DNA from: Azoarcus sp. DD4
GTDB taxonomy: Bacteria; Pseudomonadota; Gammaproteobacteria; Burkholderiales; Rhodocyclaceae
Assembly (NCBI RefSeq): GCF_006496635.1
Contig: NZ_CP022958.1
Span: 3,038,001-3,102,000, forward strand
Reading direction: 5' to 3'
Length of the DNA stretch: 64,000 nt
The notes under the pieces are model-generated. The model saw nothing but the letters and a program-made list of their open reading frames with translations. It did no database searches and was not told the origin of the DNA. Shown piece after piece: positions 1 to 11,198 of this stretch. A program made the translations under genes and the position numbers. Numbering within the stretch: the stretch's first letter is position 1; every line of letters starts with the position of its first letter.

Positions 1-670
1 TGTCGAGCAGGCGCTGACGGAACCCAACGGGCTGCTCGCCGCCGGCGGCCGGCTGACACCCGAATGGCTGATCGCTGCCTACCGGCACGGCATCTTTCCC
101 TGGTACAGCCAGGGCGAACCCATCCTGTGGTGGAGCCCCAATCCTCGGCTGGTACTGCAGCCGGCCGCGATCCGCATCACCCGCTCGCTGCGCAAGACGC
201 TGCGCCAGCGCCGTTTCGAGGTCCGCTTCGATACCGCCTTCGACGCGGTCGTGCGCGAGTGCGCGGCGCCGCGCGAACCGGGCGGCGGCACCTGGATCAC
301 CGCCGAGATCCGTGCCGCCTACGATCGCATGCACGAACTGGGCTATGCGCACAGTGTCGAATGCTGGCAGGAAGACAGGCTGGTCGGCGGCCTTTACGGC
401 ATGGCGATGGGGCGCGCATTCTTCGGCGAATCGATGTTCTGCCGCGTAAGCGATGCCTCCAAGGTCGCCCTCGCCCATCTCGCCCGCTTCCTTGAGCGGC
501 ACAATTACGCCGTGATAGATTGCCAGATGACGACACCGCATCTGCTCTCCATGGGTGCGCACGAGATCGGCCGCAGCGAGTTCAGCGCTGGCCTGGCCGA
601 CTGGACGCGCGAAGGACCACCGCCCCGGAAGTGGAGCGCGATCAGCGGTGCCGATTTCGACTGGGACTGA
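1..670 (+). CDS. aat: Leucyl/phenylalanyl-tRNA--protein transferase, 5' end missing
   Basis: Transfers Leu or Phe from aminoacyl-tRNA to the N-terminal Lys/Arg of proteins, creating ClpS/ClpAP degrons in the cytoplasm. The frame is open from base 2 and the first residues in view are already inside the protein. About 222 codons are visible, close to the whole enzyme. Family hallmarks seen are GIFPWYSQG, WWSPNPR, the YGMAMGRAFFGESMF stretch and IDCQMTTPHL followed by a Gly-Ala-His-Glu turn. It is followed 41 nt downstream by bpt, the usual partner gene. The identification is secure; only the start lies outside the window. Confidence 0.95.
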   Translation, partial: VEQALTEPNGLLAAGGRLTPEWLIAAYRHGIFPWYSQGEPILWWSPNPRLVLQPAAIRITRSLRKTLRQRRFEVRFDTAFDAVVRECAAPREPGGGTWITAEIRAAYDRMHELGYAHSVECWQEDRLVGGLYGMAMGRAFFGESMFCRVSDASKVALAHLARFLERHNYAVIDCQMTTPHLLSMGAHEIGRSEFSAGLADWTREGPPPRKWSAISGADFDWD

Positions 671-711
671 CACCAAGGAAAGCGACAGCCAGAGACCGCA
701 GGCGTAAGAAC

Positions 712-1461
712 ATGCAGAAGGACTACCCCTACGCACTGATCCAGTTCTACGCCACGGCGCCGTACGCCTGCTCCTACCTGCCCGACCGCATGGCGCGCTC
801 CCAGGTCGCCACGCCCGGGCACCTGATCGATCCGCAGGTGTACAGCGAACTCGTGCGGCGTGGCTTCCGTCGCAGCGGCGTATTCACCTACCGACCGCAT
901 TGTGACCACTGCAGTGCCTGCGTACCGGTGCGCATCCCCATCAACCGCTTCAAGCCCGACCGCAGCCAGCGCCGCGCATGGACGCAGCACGCCGGACTGG
1001 AAGCCGCCGAACAGCCCCTGCAGTTTTCGGAAGAGCACTACGCGCTCTACCAGCGCTACCAGTCCTCGCGCCACGCCGGTGGCGGCATGGACCAGGACAA
1101 CCGCGAGCAGTACGCCCATTTCCTGCTGCAAAGCCATGTCGACACCCGCCTGGTTGAGTTCCGCGAACAGGGCGAGCTGCGCATGGTGAGCGTGATCGAC
1201 CGGCTGACCGACGGACTGTCCAGCGTCTACACCTTCTTCGATCCGGACCAGCTGCGCACGGCTTACGGCACCTACGGCGTGCTGTGGCAGATCGAAGCCT
1301 GCCGCCGGCTGCGTCTGCCCTATCTCTACCTCGGCTACTGGATCGCCGAAAGTCGCAAGATGGCCTACAAGGCACGCTTCCGCCCGCTCGAAGGCTACAC
1401 CGACGGCCACTGGCACCCACTCGACGTCTCGGCAGCGCCGGAAACGCAAAACATCGGCTGA
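712..1461 (+). CDS. bpt: Aspartate/glutamate leucyltransferase (bacterial ATE family)
   Basis: Adds Leu from Leu-tRNA to proteins with N-terminal Asp or Glu, the second branch of the bacterial N-degron pathway. The 249-residue product has the family N-terminus (YPYALIQFYATAPYACSYLP), the cysteine cluster CDHCSACVPVRI, and the C-terminal YLYLGYWI / MAYKARFRPLEG block. The frame is open upstream to 520, but ATG 712 gives the family-typical start and avoids overlap with aat. No strong Shine-Dalgarno is visible, and translation may be coupled to aat. The gene could also be named ate. Confidence 0.93.
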   Translation: MQKDYPYALIQFYATAPYACSYLPDRMARSQVATPGHLIDPQVYSELVRRGFRRSGVFTYRPHCDHCSACVPVRIPINRFKPDRSQRRAWTQHAGLEAAEQPLQFSEEHYALYQRYQSSRHAGGGMDQDNREQYAHFLLQSHVDTRLVEFREQGELRMVSVIDRLTDGLSSVYTFFDPDQLRTAYGTYGVLWQIEACRRLRLPYLYLGYWIAESRKMAYKARFRPLEGYTDGHWHPLDVSAAPETQNIG

Positions 1462-1516
1462 AGGACATAGGCCGGCAAAGTCGGCCGCGGGCTTCGCCGA
1501 AGCCGCCCCCAAACGC

Positions 1517-1522
1517 TACAAT
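1517..1522 (+). promoter_or_regulatory. Candidate -10 element close to the pyrD start codon
   Basis: TACAAT ends 6 nt before the pyrD ATG, so transcription initiated here would start at or beside the start codon and give a leaderless or nearly leaderless mRNA. A -35 is weak (TTCGCC with an 18 nt spacer). This is a consensus match only. Confidence 0.35.
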
Positions 1523-1528
1523 CCCGCG

Positions 1529-2548
1529 ATGCTCTACGACATCGCCCGCCCATTCCTGTTTTCGCTCGACGCGGAAACCGCTCACGAATTCACCCTCGCC
1601 GCCCTCAACCTCGCCGGCCGCGCCCTGCCCGCCGGCAAACCCGAAGCGGCCGACCCGATCGAGGTCATGGGGCTGAAGTTTCCCAACCGCATCGGCCTCG
1701 CCGCCGGACTCGACAAGAACGGCGAAGCCATCGACGGCCTTGCCCGCCTCGGTTTCGGCTTCATCGAGATCGGCACCGTCACGCCCCGTCCGCAGCCGGG
1801 CAATCCCCGTCCCCGACTGTTCCGTCTGCCGGAAGTGCGCGGCATCATCAACCGCATGGGTTTCAACAACCACGGCGTCGATGCCCTGGTCGCCAACGTC
1901 AGGGCGGCCAGGTTCAAGGGCATCCTCGGCATCAACATCGGCAAGAATTTCGACACCCCGATCGAACAGGCCGCCGATGACTACCTCGCCTGCCTCGACA
2001 AGGTCTATCCGCTGGCGAGCTATGTGACGGTGAACATCTCGTCGCCCAACACCAAGAACCTGCGCCAGCTGCAAGGCGAATCCGAACTCGACGACCTGCT
2101 GGGCCGCCTCAAGGCCGCCCAGCAACGGCTCGCCGACACGCACGGCCGCTATGTGCCGCTCACCCTGAAGATCGCGCCCGACCTCGAGCCCGAGCAGGTG
2201 GTGAACATCGCCGACGCCCTGCGCCGCCACCGCATCGATGCAGTCATCGCCACCAACACCACGATCTCGCGCGACAAGGTCCAGGGCGTCCGTTACGCCG
2301 AACAGCAGGGCGGCCTGTCGGGCGCACCGGTGTTCGAAGCCTCGACCGCGGTGGTGACCCAGCTTGCGCGTGCGCTCGGCGGCGAGCTGCCCATCATCGC
2401 CGCCGGCGGCGTCATGGATGCGCGCACCGCCCGTGCCAAGCTCGATGCCGGTGCAGCACTGGTGCAGTTGTACAGCGGCCTCATCTACCGCGGCCCCGGA
2501 CTGGTGCGGGAATGCGTGCGCGCCACCAGTCAGCACGCCAATACCTGA
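1529..2548 (+). CDS. pyrD: Dihydroorotate dehydrogenase (quinone), class 2
   Basis: Oxidises dihydroorotate to orotate in pyrimidine synthesis, passing electrons from FMN to membrane quinone. The 339-residue protein has the class-2 N-terminal amphipathic segment (MLYDIARPFLFSLDAE). It also has PRPRLFRLPE, the INIGKN motif, VNISSPNTKNLR with the class-2 catalytic serine, and the C-terminal FMN phosphate-binding GGVMDARTARAKLDAGA and LVQLYSGLIYRGP. Length is normal for the family. The gene appears to be a single unit between bpt and the convergent gntR-type gene. Confidence 0.97.
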   Translation: MLYDIARPFLFSLDAETAHEFTLAALNLAGRALPAGKPEAADPIEVMGLKFPNRIGLAAGLDKNGEAIDGLARLGFGFIEIGTVTPRPQPGNPRPRLFRLPEVRGIINRMGFNNHGVDALVANVRAARFKGILGINIGKNFDTPIEQAADDYLACLDKVYPLASYVTVNISSPNTKNLRQLQGESELDDLLGRLKAAQQRLADTHGRYVPLTLKIAPDLEPEQVVNIADALRRHRIDAVIATNTTISRDKVQGVRYAEQQGGLSGAPVFEASTAVVTQLARALGGELPIIAAGGVMDARTARAKLDAGAALVQLYSGLIYRGPGLVRECVRATSQHANT

Positions 2549-2563
2549 CGCAGCTGCTCCGGC

Positions 2564-2589
2564 CGCTGACCGCCACCCGCCGGTCAGCG
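2564..2589. terminator. Hairpin between convergent pyrD and the GntR-family gene
   Basis: A perfect 9-bp inverted repeat (CGCTGACCG, 8-nt loop, CGGTCAGCG) starts 15 nt after the pyrD stop and overlaps the stop codon of the convergent regulator gene. There is no clear U-tract, so termination on either strand is only plausible. Confidence 0.4.
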
Positions 2590-3315
2590 CTTCCCTTGCT
2601 CCGCCGATGCGGCGCTGCCCGCAACCCGCTGCTCGAGATGGCGGATGTGGGTGCTCATCAGGCGGACGGCCGTACCGGCCTCGCCGCGCTCGATCGCATC
2701 TACGATGGCGCTGTGCTCGTCGAGCGCGCAGTTGTGCGCATCCAGCGTGGTGAAGGACAGCACCACCAGCGGCGTGCGGCCGAGCAGCTCCTCGAGAAAA
2801 TCGCGCAGCACCGAATTGCCCGCCAGCCTTGCCAGCAGACGGTGGAACTCGACCGACAGATGCAATCCCTCGGCGGCCCTGCCGGCGCGATAGCTCGCCT
2901 GTTCGCGCGCCACCAACTGGCGCAAGGCGGCCACCGCGCCCGGCGGCGGCGCGGCACACAAGGCCTCGATCACCGCGTTTTCGATCACCCGTCGCGCCGC
3001 GAAGATATCGCGCGCCTCGGCCATGCTCGGCGTCGCCACGAAGACGCCGCGATTCGGCCTGTGCTCGACCAGGCGCACGCTTTCCAGCCGCGCCAGCGCC
3101 GCGCGCACCACCGCGCGGTTGCAGCCGAAGGCGTCGGCCAGCGCCTGCTCCTTGAGCTGGGTGCCTGGCGGCAAGCGATGGTCGAGCACCGCAGTGCGCA
3201 GCACGTCGAACACCTCGTCCGCATCGCGACCGGCGCTGCGGCTGCCGCCTATCCCGCCGAGCAGCTCGGCGAGCGGACGGCGGGCGGCGGGGGCACGGTT
3301 GCGGTCTAGTGTCAT
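2584..3315 (-). CDS. GntR-family regulator with FCD ligand domain
   Basis: The product is a 243-residue transcription factor with an N-terminal winged helix (about residues 30-95, including LPPGTQLKEQALADAFG and NRAVVRAALARLES) and a C-terminal FCD (FadR C-terminal) all-helical ligand domain. It is divergent from xdhA with a 234-nt gap that holds an ATTGT-N2-ACAAT palindrome. It is therefore the probable local regulator of xanthine dehydrogenase and perhaps the transporter. The start was set at ATG 3315; an upstream ATG at 3363 would add a poorly conserved proline-rich extension. The ligand is unknown and a purine is inferred from context. Confidence 0.88.
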   Translation of the reverse strand: MTLDRNRAPAARRPLAELLGGIGGSRSAGRDADEVFDVLRTAVLDHRLPPGTQLKEQALADAFGCNRAVVRAALARLESVRLVEHRPNRGVFVATPSMAEARDIFAARRVIENAVIEALCAAPPPGAVAALRQLVAREQASYRAGRAAEGLHLSVEFHRLLARLAGNSVLRDFLEELLGRTPLVVLSFTTLDAHNCALDEHSAIVDAIERGEAGTAVRLMSTHIRHLEQRVAGSAASAEQGKR

Positions 3316-3483
3316 GGCGGGAGCGGGTGGACGCGGCGCACCGAGTGTCGGGCGACGCTTCACCCCCTGTCAAGAACGACGCTGCAGGATTCGCGACGCC
3401 GCTCCAAAAAGGGGCGCCAATACTCCATCTCGCACCAAAATCGCACATAAACCCCTTATCTATCAATATCTTGCATACTCATT

Positions 3484-3495
3484 ATTGTTGACAAT
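3484..3495. promoter_or_regulatory. Candidate operator of the FCD/GntR regulator
   Basis: The palindrome ATTGT-TG-ACAAT overlaps the -35 hexamer of the xdhA promoter. TTGTNNACAA-like sites are typical operators of FadR/VanR-type GntR regulators. The position suggests repression by steric block. Binding itself is inferred. Confidence 0.5.
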
Positions 3496-3517
3496 CTCAG
3501 CATCGGACAACTACATT
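3488..3517 (+). promoter_or_regulatory. Sigma70 promoter for xdhABC
   Basis: TTGACA (3488-3493) is a perfect -35. An 18-nt spacer and TACATT (3512-3517, four of six -10 matches) follow. The predicted start lies near 3524, leaving a leader of about 25 nt with a GGAG ribosome-binding site 6 nt before the xdhA ATG. Confidence 0.55.
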
Positions 3518-3549
3518 GAATCCGGTACGAAACAAGGACGGAGCCGCAC

Positions 3550-5077
<1,528 letters not shown>

Positions 5078-5091
<14 letters not shown>

Positions 5092-7426
5092 ACGCCCGCC
5101 ACTTCCTCAGGATGCCCAGCCGGCAGCCACCGTCGGCAGCGCGCAGCCGCACGAATCGGCGCACCTGCACGTCACCGGCGGCGCCAGCTACATCGACGAT
5201 CTGCCCGAACTGCGCGGCACCCTGCATGCCGCGGTCGGCCTGTCGGCGCGCGCCCATGCCCGCATTCTCGGCCTCGACCTGGAAGCCGTGCGCAGAGCAC
5301 CGGGCGTGGTCGCGGTACTCACCGCGGCGGACGTGCCCGGCCTCAACGACTTCGGCCCGGTGATCCACGACGACCCGATCTTCGCCACCGACGAGGTTCA
5401 GTTCCATGGTCAGGCGCTGTTCGCGGTGCTGGCCGAGGACATGCGCGCCGCCCGGCGTGCAGCGCGGCTCGCCGAAGTGCGGTACGAGGATCTGCCGGCC
5501 GCGCTCACCGTGGACGACGCCATCGCTGCCGGCACTCGCGTACTGCCCGACGTCGCGCTGCGCCGCGGCGATGCCGACGCCGCGATTGCCGCGGCACCGC
5601 ACCGGCTGGCGGGCACCGTACGCCACGGCGGCCAGGACCACTTCTACCTCGAATCGCACGTCGCCTACGCCATCCCGCGCGAAGACCGGACCATGCACGT
5701 GCACTCGTCCAGCCAGCATCCGGGCGAGGTCCAGTTGCAGGTGGCGCATGCGCTCGGGCGCGACGCCAAAGACGTGGTCATCGAATGCCGCCGCATGGGT
5801 GGCGGCTTCGGCGGCAAGGAAAGCCAGCCCGGCCAGATTGCGGCGATCGCGGCCATCGGCGCCTGGCATACCGGCCGACCGGTCAAGCTGCGGCTGGACC
5901 GCGACGACGACATGGTGATGACAGGCAAGCGCCACGACTTCCGCATCGACTGGGAAGCCGGCTTCGACGACGACGGCCGCATCCTCGGCGTGCGCTTCCG
6001 CCAGGCCTGCCGTGCCGGCTACTCGGCCGACCTCACCGGCGCCATTGCCGACCGCGCGATGTTCCACGCAGACAACGCCTACTACCTTGAAAACGTCGCC
6101 ATCGATTCGCTGCGCTGCAAGACCAACACGGTCTCCAACACCGCCTTCCGCGGCTTTGGCGGACCGCAGGGCATGTTCGGCATCGAGGAAGTGGTGGACG
6201 CCATCGCCCGCCACCTTGGCCGCGACCCGCTCGCGGTGCGCAAGCTCAACTACTATGGCGTCAACGAGCGCAATACCACCCACTACGGCCAGACCATCGT
6301 CGACAACGTCATCCCGGAGCTCACCGAAACGCTGGAGGCGGACTGCGACTACCACGCCCGTCGCGCCGCCATCCGCGCGTGGAACGCCGCCAGCCCCGTC
6401 ATCAAGAAAGGAATCGCGCTCACCCCGGTGAAGTTCGGCATCTCCTTCACCGCCACCCACCTCAACCAGGCCGGCGCCCTGCTCCACGTCTATACCGACG
6501 GCACCGTGCTGCTCAACCACGGCGGCACCGAGATGGGCCAGGGGCTCTTCACCAAGGTCGCCCAGGTCGTCGCCGAAGAATTGCAGATCGACCTCGACCG
6601 CATCCGCGTCACCGCCTCGGACACCTCGCGTGTGCCCAACGCGTCCGCCACCGCCGCCTCCAGCGGCGCCGACCTCAACGGCAAGGCGGCACAGGACGCG
6701 GCACGCAAGATCAAGGCGCGGCTCGCGGAATTCGCCGCGGCGAAGTTCGGCGTGCGCGAGGACGAAGTCGTGTTCCGCGCCAACCGGGTGCACGCCGGCG
6801 CCGCCAGCCTGAGCTTTGCCGAGCTCGCGCACGCCGCCTGGATGGCGCGGGTGTCGCTGTCGGCCACCGGCTTCTATCGTACGCCCAAGATCGCCTACGA
6901 CCGCAGCACCCTGTCCGGCCGCCCCTTCTACTACTATGCCTATGGCGTGGCCTGCAGCGAGATCGCCATCGACACGCTGACCGGCGAATCCAGAGTGTTG
7001 CGCGTCGACATCCTGCACGACGTCGGGCGCTCGCTGAACCCGGCGATCGATCTCGGCCAGATCGAAGGCGGTTTCATCCAGGGCATGGGCTGGCTGACGA
7101 TGGAAGAGCTGTGCTGGGACGAGACCGGCCGGCTGCGCACCCACGCCCCTTCCACCTACAAGATTCCAGCCGTGTCGGACGTGCCCGCCGTGTTCAAGGT
7201 CAGGCTGTGGGAGCGCGGCATCAACGCCGAGGACTCCATCTTCCGCTCCAAGGCGGTGGGCGAACCGCCCCTCATGCTGGCGCTGTCGGTGTGGCATGCG
7301 ATCAAGGATGCGGTGGCCGCGGCCGCCGATTATCGCGTCGCGCCTACGCTCGACGCCCCCGCCACCGCGGAAGAAATCCTGCGCAGCGTGGATGCGGCGC
7401 GGCAGGCCGCCGGCCTGGCAGTTTGA
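5078..7426 (+). CDS. xdhB: Xanthine dehydrogenase large subunit (molybdopterin)
   Basis: This is the catalytic subunit binding molybdenum cofactor and hydroxylating the purine ring. The 782-residue protein carries the Moco motifs GGGFGGKES near residue 243, FRGFGGPQG near 357 and GGTEMGQGLFTKVAQVV. EGGFIQGMGW follows, and VGEPPL near residue 729 contains the catalytic glutamate. The size matches the two-subunit bacterial enzyme. It is translationally coupled to xdhA and followed 13 nt later by xdhC. Confidence 0.96.
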
Positions 7427-7439
7427 AGGACCATCGGCC

Positions 7440-8513
7440 ATGCCTGTCCTCGCCCTGCTCGACGCCTTGGCAGAACGGCTTGCGGCCGGCACGCCCGCGG
7501 TGTGGGTCAGCGTGGCCGCCGCGCGCGGTTCGGTGCCGCGCGGCCCCGGTACGCGCATGCTGGTGGATGCCCGCCATGTCACCGGTACCATCGGCGGTGG
7601 ACACCTCGAACTGCGCGCTATCGAAATCGCCCGCGCCATGCTCGTGGAGACCAACCCCGACCGGCCACCGCCTGCCCGCCTGGAACGCTTGCCGCTCGGC
7701 GCCAGCCTCGGCCAGTGCTGTGGTGGCGTCGTCCAGCTGGCCTTCGATGTCGTCCTACCCGGCCGGGCCGACTGGCTGGAGATTGCCCGCGATCTCGCTA
7801 CGGCACGGCAGGACTGGGCTCGCATCGTTACCCTGGGCGGACAGCTGGTTCGGGTTGCCGCCACACGCGATCTGCTCGCCGATGCCACCCGCCCCAACCT
7901 CGCCGCGGTGGTCGCCCGCCTGCTGGAGGTACCGGCCGATAACGCTGCCCTGACCGGCGAACGCCTGCCGGGACTCAGCCACCTCGTCGAGACCTTCCGT
8001 CAGCCCGAACTGCACCTGGCACTGTTCGGGGCCGGCCATGTCGGCCGCGCGCTGGTCGAAACCCTCGCCCGCCTGCCGGTCCGCGTTACCTGGATAGACT
8101 CGCGCGAAAGCGAATTTCTGGCCTGGATGCCGCACAATGTCACGCCTGTGCTGACCGATGCACCGGAAGACGAGGTCCGCCGGCTGCCGGCAGATACTGC
8201 CGTGTTGGTGACGACACACAGCCACGCGCTCGACCTCGAGCTGGTGCGCGCCTGGCTGACCCGCGGCGACTTCCGCTTTCTCGGCCTGATCGGCTCGAAA
8301 ACCAAACGCGCCAGCTTCGAGCACAAGCTGCGGGCGCGCGGTTTCGACGCCGCAGCGCTGGCGCGACTGGTCTGCCCGGTGGGCGATACCCGCGTGATCG
8401 GCAAGGAACCGGAGGTGATCGCCATCGCGATCGCCGCACAGTTGATGAGTTTGCGTCGCAGCCAGGCCTCGGCCGCCCGGAGCCAGCCCGGCAAGGCGCT
8501 TTCCGGCGGCTGA
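7440..8513 (+). CDS. xdhC: XdhC, molybdenum cofactor insertion chaperone
   Basis: XdhC binds Moco, promotes its sulfuration and delivers it to the XdhB subunit without being part of the final enzyme. The 357-residue product has the N-terminal CoxI/XdhC domain (WVSVAAARGSVPRGPGTRML, then IGGGHLE). Its C-terminal Rossmann domain has LALFGAGHVGRALVETLARL and GLIGSKTKRASFEHKLRARG. The frame is open further upstream inside xdhB; ATG 7440, with GAAGGA 11-16 nt before it, is the sensible start. It is the third gene of the xdh operon. Confidence 0.93.
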   Translation: MPVLALLDALAERLAAGTPAVWVSVAAARGSVPRGPGTRMLVDARHVTGTIGGGHLELRAIEIARAMLVETNPDRPPPARLERLPLGASLGQCCGGVVQLAFDVVLPGRADWLEIARDLATARQDWARIVTLGGQLVRVAATRDLLADATRPNLAAVVARLLEVPADNAALTGERLPGLSHLVETFRQPELHLALFGAGHVGRALVETLARLPVRVTWIDSRESEFLAWMPHNVTPVLTDAPEDEVRRLPADTAVLVTTHSHALDLELVRAWLTRGDFRFLGLIGSKTKRASFEHKLRARGFDAAALARLVCPVGDTRVIGKEPEVIAIAIAAQLMSLRRSQASAARSQPGKALSGG

Positions 8514-8545
8514 CGAACAAGGCCAACAGGGAGAACAAGAACACG

Positions 8546-10138
8546 ATGAGCACCGCGACGAGTTCGCCGGCCGCTGCGCCGCCGCGCCTTGAGCTGAAGA
8601 GCATACGCAAGGTCTATCCGGGTGTGGTCGCCAACGACGGCGTCGACCTTGCCGTCGCCCCCGGCGAAATCCACGCCGTGCTCGGCGAGAACGGCGCCGG
8701 AAAGTCGACGCTGATGAAGATCATCTACGGCGTCACCCAGGCCACCGCGGGCGAAATCCGCTGGGAGGGCCAGCCGGTCGCGGTGACCAACCCGGCCCAT
8801 GCGCGCGAACTCGGCATCGGCATGGTGTTCCAGCACTTCTCGCTGTTCGAGACGCTGACCGTGGTGCAGAACGTGGCGCTGGCCCTGGCCGACAAGCCCG
8901 ATCTCGGCGAACTCGCCCGGCGCATCGAGGAGGTATCGCAGCGCTACGGCCTGCCGGTAGATCCGCGCCGGCATGTCCATGCGCTGTCGGTCGGCGAACG
9001 CCAGCGGGTGGAGATCGTGCGCTGCCTGCTGCAGCGGCCCAAGCTGCTGATCATGGACGAACCGACCTCGGTGCTCACGCCGCAGGCGGTGAAGACCCTG
9101 TTCGAGACCCTGCGCCAGCTCGCCGCCGAAGGCTGCTCCATCCTCTACATCAGCCACAAGCTCGACGAGATCCAGGCGCTATGCCACAGCGCCACCGTGC
9201 TGCGCGGCGGGCGCGTCACCGGCCACTGCCGGCCGGCGGACGAAACACCGGAATCGATGGCGCGGCTGATGATAGGCAAGGATCTGCCGCGCTGTAAGCA
9301 TCCGCCGGCAGTGCTCGACGGCGAGCTGCGCCTGCGCCTGGCCGGCCTGTCGCACGCGTCGCGCGATCCCTTCGGCACCGACCTGCGCGACATCCATCTC
9401 GATGTGCACGCCGGCGAGATCGTCGGCATCGCCGGCGTTTCCGGCAACGGCCAGCAGGAATTGCTGCGGGTGATTTCCGGCGAGGAGCCGATCGCCGAGA
9501 AATTCCCGGTGCAGATCCTCGGCATCGAGGCCGGCCGGCTGGATGCCGCCCGCCGGCGCGCCCTCGGCATGTGCTTCGTGCCCGAAGAGCGCCTGGGCCG
9601 CGGTGCCGTACCGACGATGTCGCTGGCGGACAACGCCATGCTCACCGCCACCCGCTCGCAGGGCTTCGTGCGCGGCGGGCTGCTGGCCTTCGGCAAGGCC
9701 CGCGCCTTCGCCGAAGACTGCATCGCCCGGTTCGGCGTCAAGTGCAACGGCGCCGGCTCGGCCGCGCGCTCGCTCTCGGGCGGCAACCTGCAGAAGTTCA
9801 TCATGGGCCGCGAGATCCTGCAGGCGCCCCGCCTCTTCGTCTGCGCGCAACCCACCTGGGGCGTGGACGTCGGCGCCGCAGCCTTCATCCGCCAGGCCAT
9901 CATCGACCTGCGCCAGCGCGGCTGCGCGGTGCTGGTGGTTTCCGAGGAGCTGGACGAGTTGTTCGAGATCTGCGACCGCATCGCAGTCATCGCCAAGGGC
10001 CGGCTGTCGCCGGTACGCTCCATCTCCAGCACCTCGGTGGAAGACATCGGCGTGTGGATGAGCGGCCTGTGGCCCGGTTCGGGCATCGCGGCACCCGCGG
10101 ACACCAGGCACAAGGGGGTGACGCATGCTCCGGCTTGA
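8546..10138 (+). CDS. BMP-type purine/nucleoside ABC importer, ATPase
   Basis: This is a tandem-ABC ATPase of the RbsA/YufO class that powers uptake of nucleosides or purine bases. The first nucleotide-binding domain has GENGAGKST, LSVGERQR and LLIMDEPTSVL. The second has a degenerate Walker A (GVSGNGQQELL, no GKS/T), LSGGNLQK and the CAQPTWGVD segment, as is usual in this class. The protein has 530 residues and starts behind a GGGAG site. It overlaps the first permease by 14 nt and lies 32 nt after xdhC, so it may be cotranscribed with xdh. The substrate is inferred from context. Confidence 0.9.
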   Translation: MSTATSSPAAAPPRLELKSIRKVYPGVVANDGVDLAVAPGEIHAVLGENGAGKSTLMKIIYGVTQATAGEIRWEGQPVAVTNPAHARELGIGMVFQHFSLFETLTVVQNVALALADKPDLGELARRIEEVSQRYGLPVDPRRHVHALSVGERQRVEIVRCLLQRPKLLIMDEPTSVLTPQAVKTLFETLRQLAAEGCSILYISHKLDEIQALCHSATVLRGGRVTGHCRPADETPESMARLMIGKDLPRCKHPPAVLDGELRLRLAGLSHASRDPFGTDLRDIHLDVHAGEIVGIAGVSGNGQQELLRVISGEEPIAEKFPVQILGIEAGRLDAARRRALGMCFVPEERLGRGAVPTMSLADNAMLTATRSQGFVRGGLLAFGKARAFAEDCIARFGVKCNGAGSAARSLSGGNLQKFIMGREILQAPRLFVCAQPTWGVDVGAAAFIRQAIIDLRQRGCAVLVVSEELDELFEICDRIAVIAKGRLSPVRSISSTSVEDIGVWMSGLWPGSGIAAPADTRHKGVTHAPA

Positions 10139-11189
10139 ACCACGCGCCCAGGCCTCGCGGCTGATGAGCTATCTCTCGCCGCTGCTCGCCGCGGTGCTCA
10201 CCCTGGTGGCCGGGCTGGCGGTGTTCGCTGCACTGGGCAAGGATCCTCTGGAAGGCCTGCGGCTCTTCCTCGGCTATCCGCTGAAGGATCTCTACGGCAT
10301 CTCCGAACTGCTGCTGAAGGCGACGCCGCTGATGCTGTGCGCGATCGGCCTGGCGGTCGGTTTTCGCGCCAACGTCTGGAACATCGGCGCCGAAGGCCAG
10401 TTCATGCTCGGCGCGGTGGGCGCAACCGGCGTGGCGCTGTACTTCCACGAATCGGAAAGCGCGCTGGTGCTGCCGCTGATGGTGCTGGCCGGCGCCACCG
10501 CCGGCGCGGCCTGGGCGGCGATCCCGGCGCTGCTCAAGACGCGCTTCAACGCCAACGAGATCCTGGTGTCGCTGATGCTGGTGTATGTCGCCCAGCTTTT
10601 CGTCTCGTGGCTGGTGTTCGGCCCGTGGAAGGATCCGGAAGGCTTCAACTTCCCGCAGACGGCAATGTTCGGCAACGCGGCCCTGATGCCGGTGCTGCTG
10701 GAAGGAACCCGCCTGCATTTCGGCCTGGTGCTGGCCATCGTCGCGCTGATCGCCGGCCATGTGTTCATGAACCGCAGCTACACCGGTTTCAAGATGCGGG
10801 TCGCGGGAGAGGCCGGCGAAGCCGCACGCTACGCCGGTTTCTCGGCCCGCCGCATGATCTGGATCGGGCTGCTCACCGGTGGTGCCGCCGCCGGCCTGGC
10901 CGGCATGAGCGAGGTCGCCGGGCCGATGGGCCAGCTCACCGACAAGGTCAGCCTGGGCTACGGCTTCGCTGCCATCATCGTCGCCTTCGTCGGGCGCCTG
11001 CATCCGCTGGGCATCGCGCTCGCCAGCCTGCTGATGGCGCTGCTCTATATCGGCGGCGAGCAGGTTCAGCAGTACATGAACCTGCCGAGTTCGATCTCGC
11101 TGGTTTTCCAGGGCCTGCTGCTGTTCTTCCTGCTCGGCGCCGACGTCTTCATCCACTACCGGCTGCGCTTCGGCCGCGCCACCGCCTGA
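10125..11189 (+). CDS. BMP-type ABC importer, inner-membrane permease 1
   Basis: This 354-residue polytopic protein of the BPD_transp_2 family is equivalent to YufP. The conserved core is KATPLMLCAIGLAVGFRANV, followed by WNIGAEGQF, and a later loop reads FKMRVAGEAGEAARYAGFSA. It forms the translocation channel with the next gene. It overlaps the ATPase by 14 nt and is separated from the second permease by 9 nt. About eight to ten hydrophobic segments are visible. Confidence 0.9.
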   Translation: MLRLEPRAQASRLMSYLSPLLAAVLTLVAGLAVFAALGKDPLEGLRLFLGYPLKDLYGISELLLKATPLMLCAIGLAVGFRANVWNIGAEGQFMLGAVGATGVALYFHESESALVLPLMVLAGATAGAAWAAIPALLKTRFNANEILVSLMLVYVAQLFVSWLVFGPWKDPEGFNFPQTAMFGNAALMPVLLEGTRLHFGLVLAIVALIAGHVFMNRSYTGFKMRVAGEAGEAARYAGFSARRMIWIGLLTGGAAAGLAGMSEVAGPMGQLTDKVSLGYGFAAIIVAFVGRLHPLGIALASLLMALLYIGGEQVQQYMNLPSSISLVFQGLLLFFLLGADVFIHYRLRFGRATA

Positions 11190-11198
11190 GGACGGACC

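Noticed and set aside
950..3466. Long minus-strand frame across bpt, pyrD and the regulator gene
   Set aside because: It is antisense to two clear plus-strand genes and in the wrong frame for the GntR-family protein.
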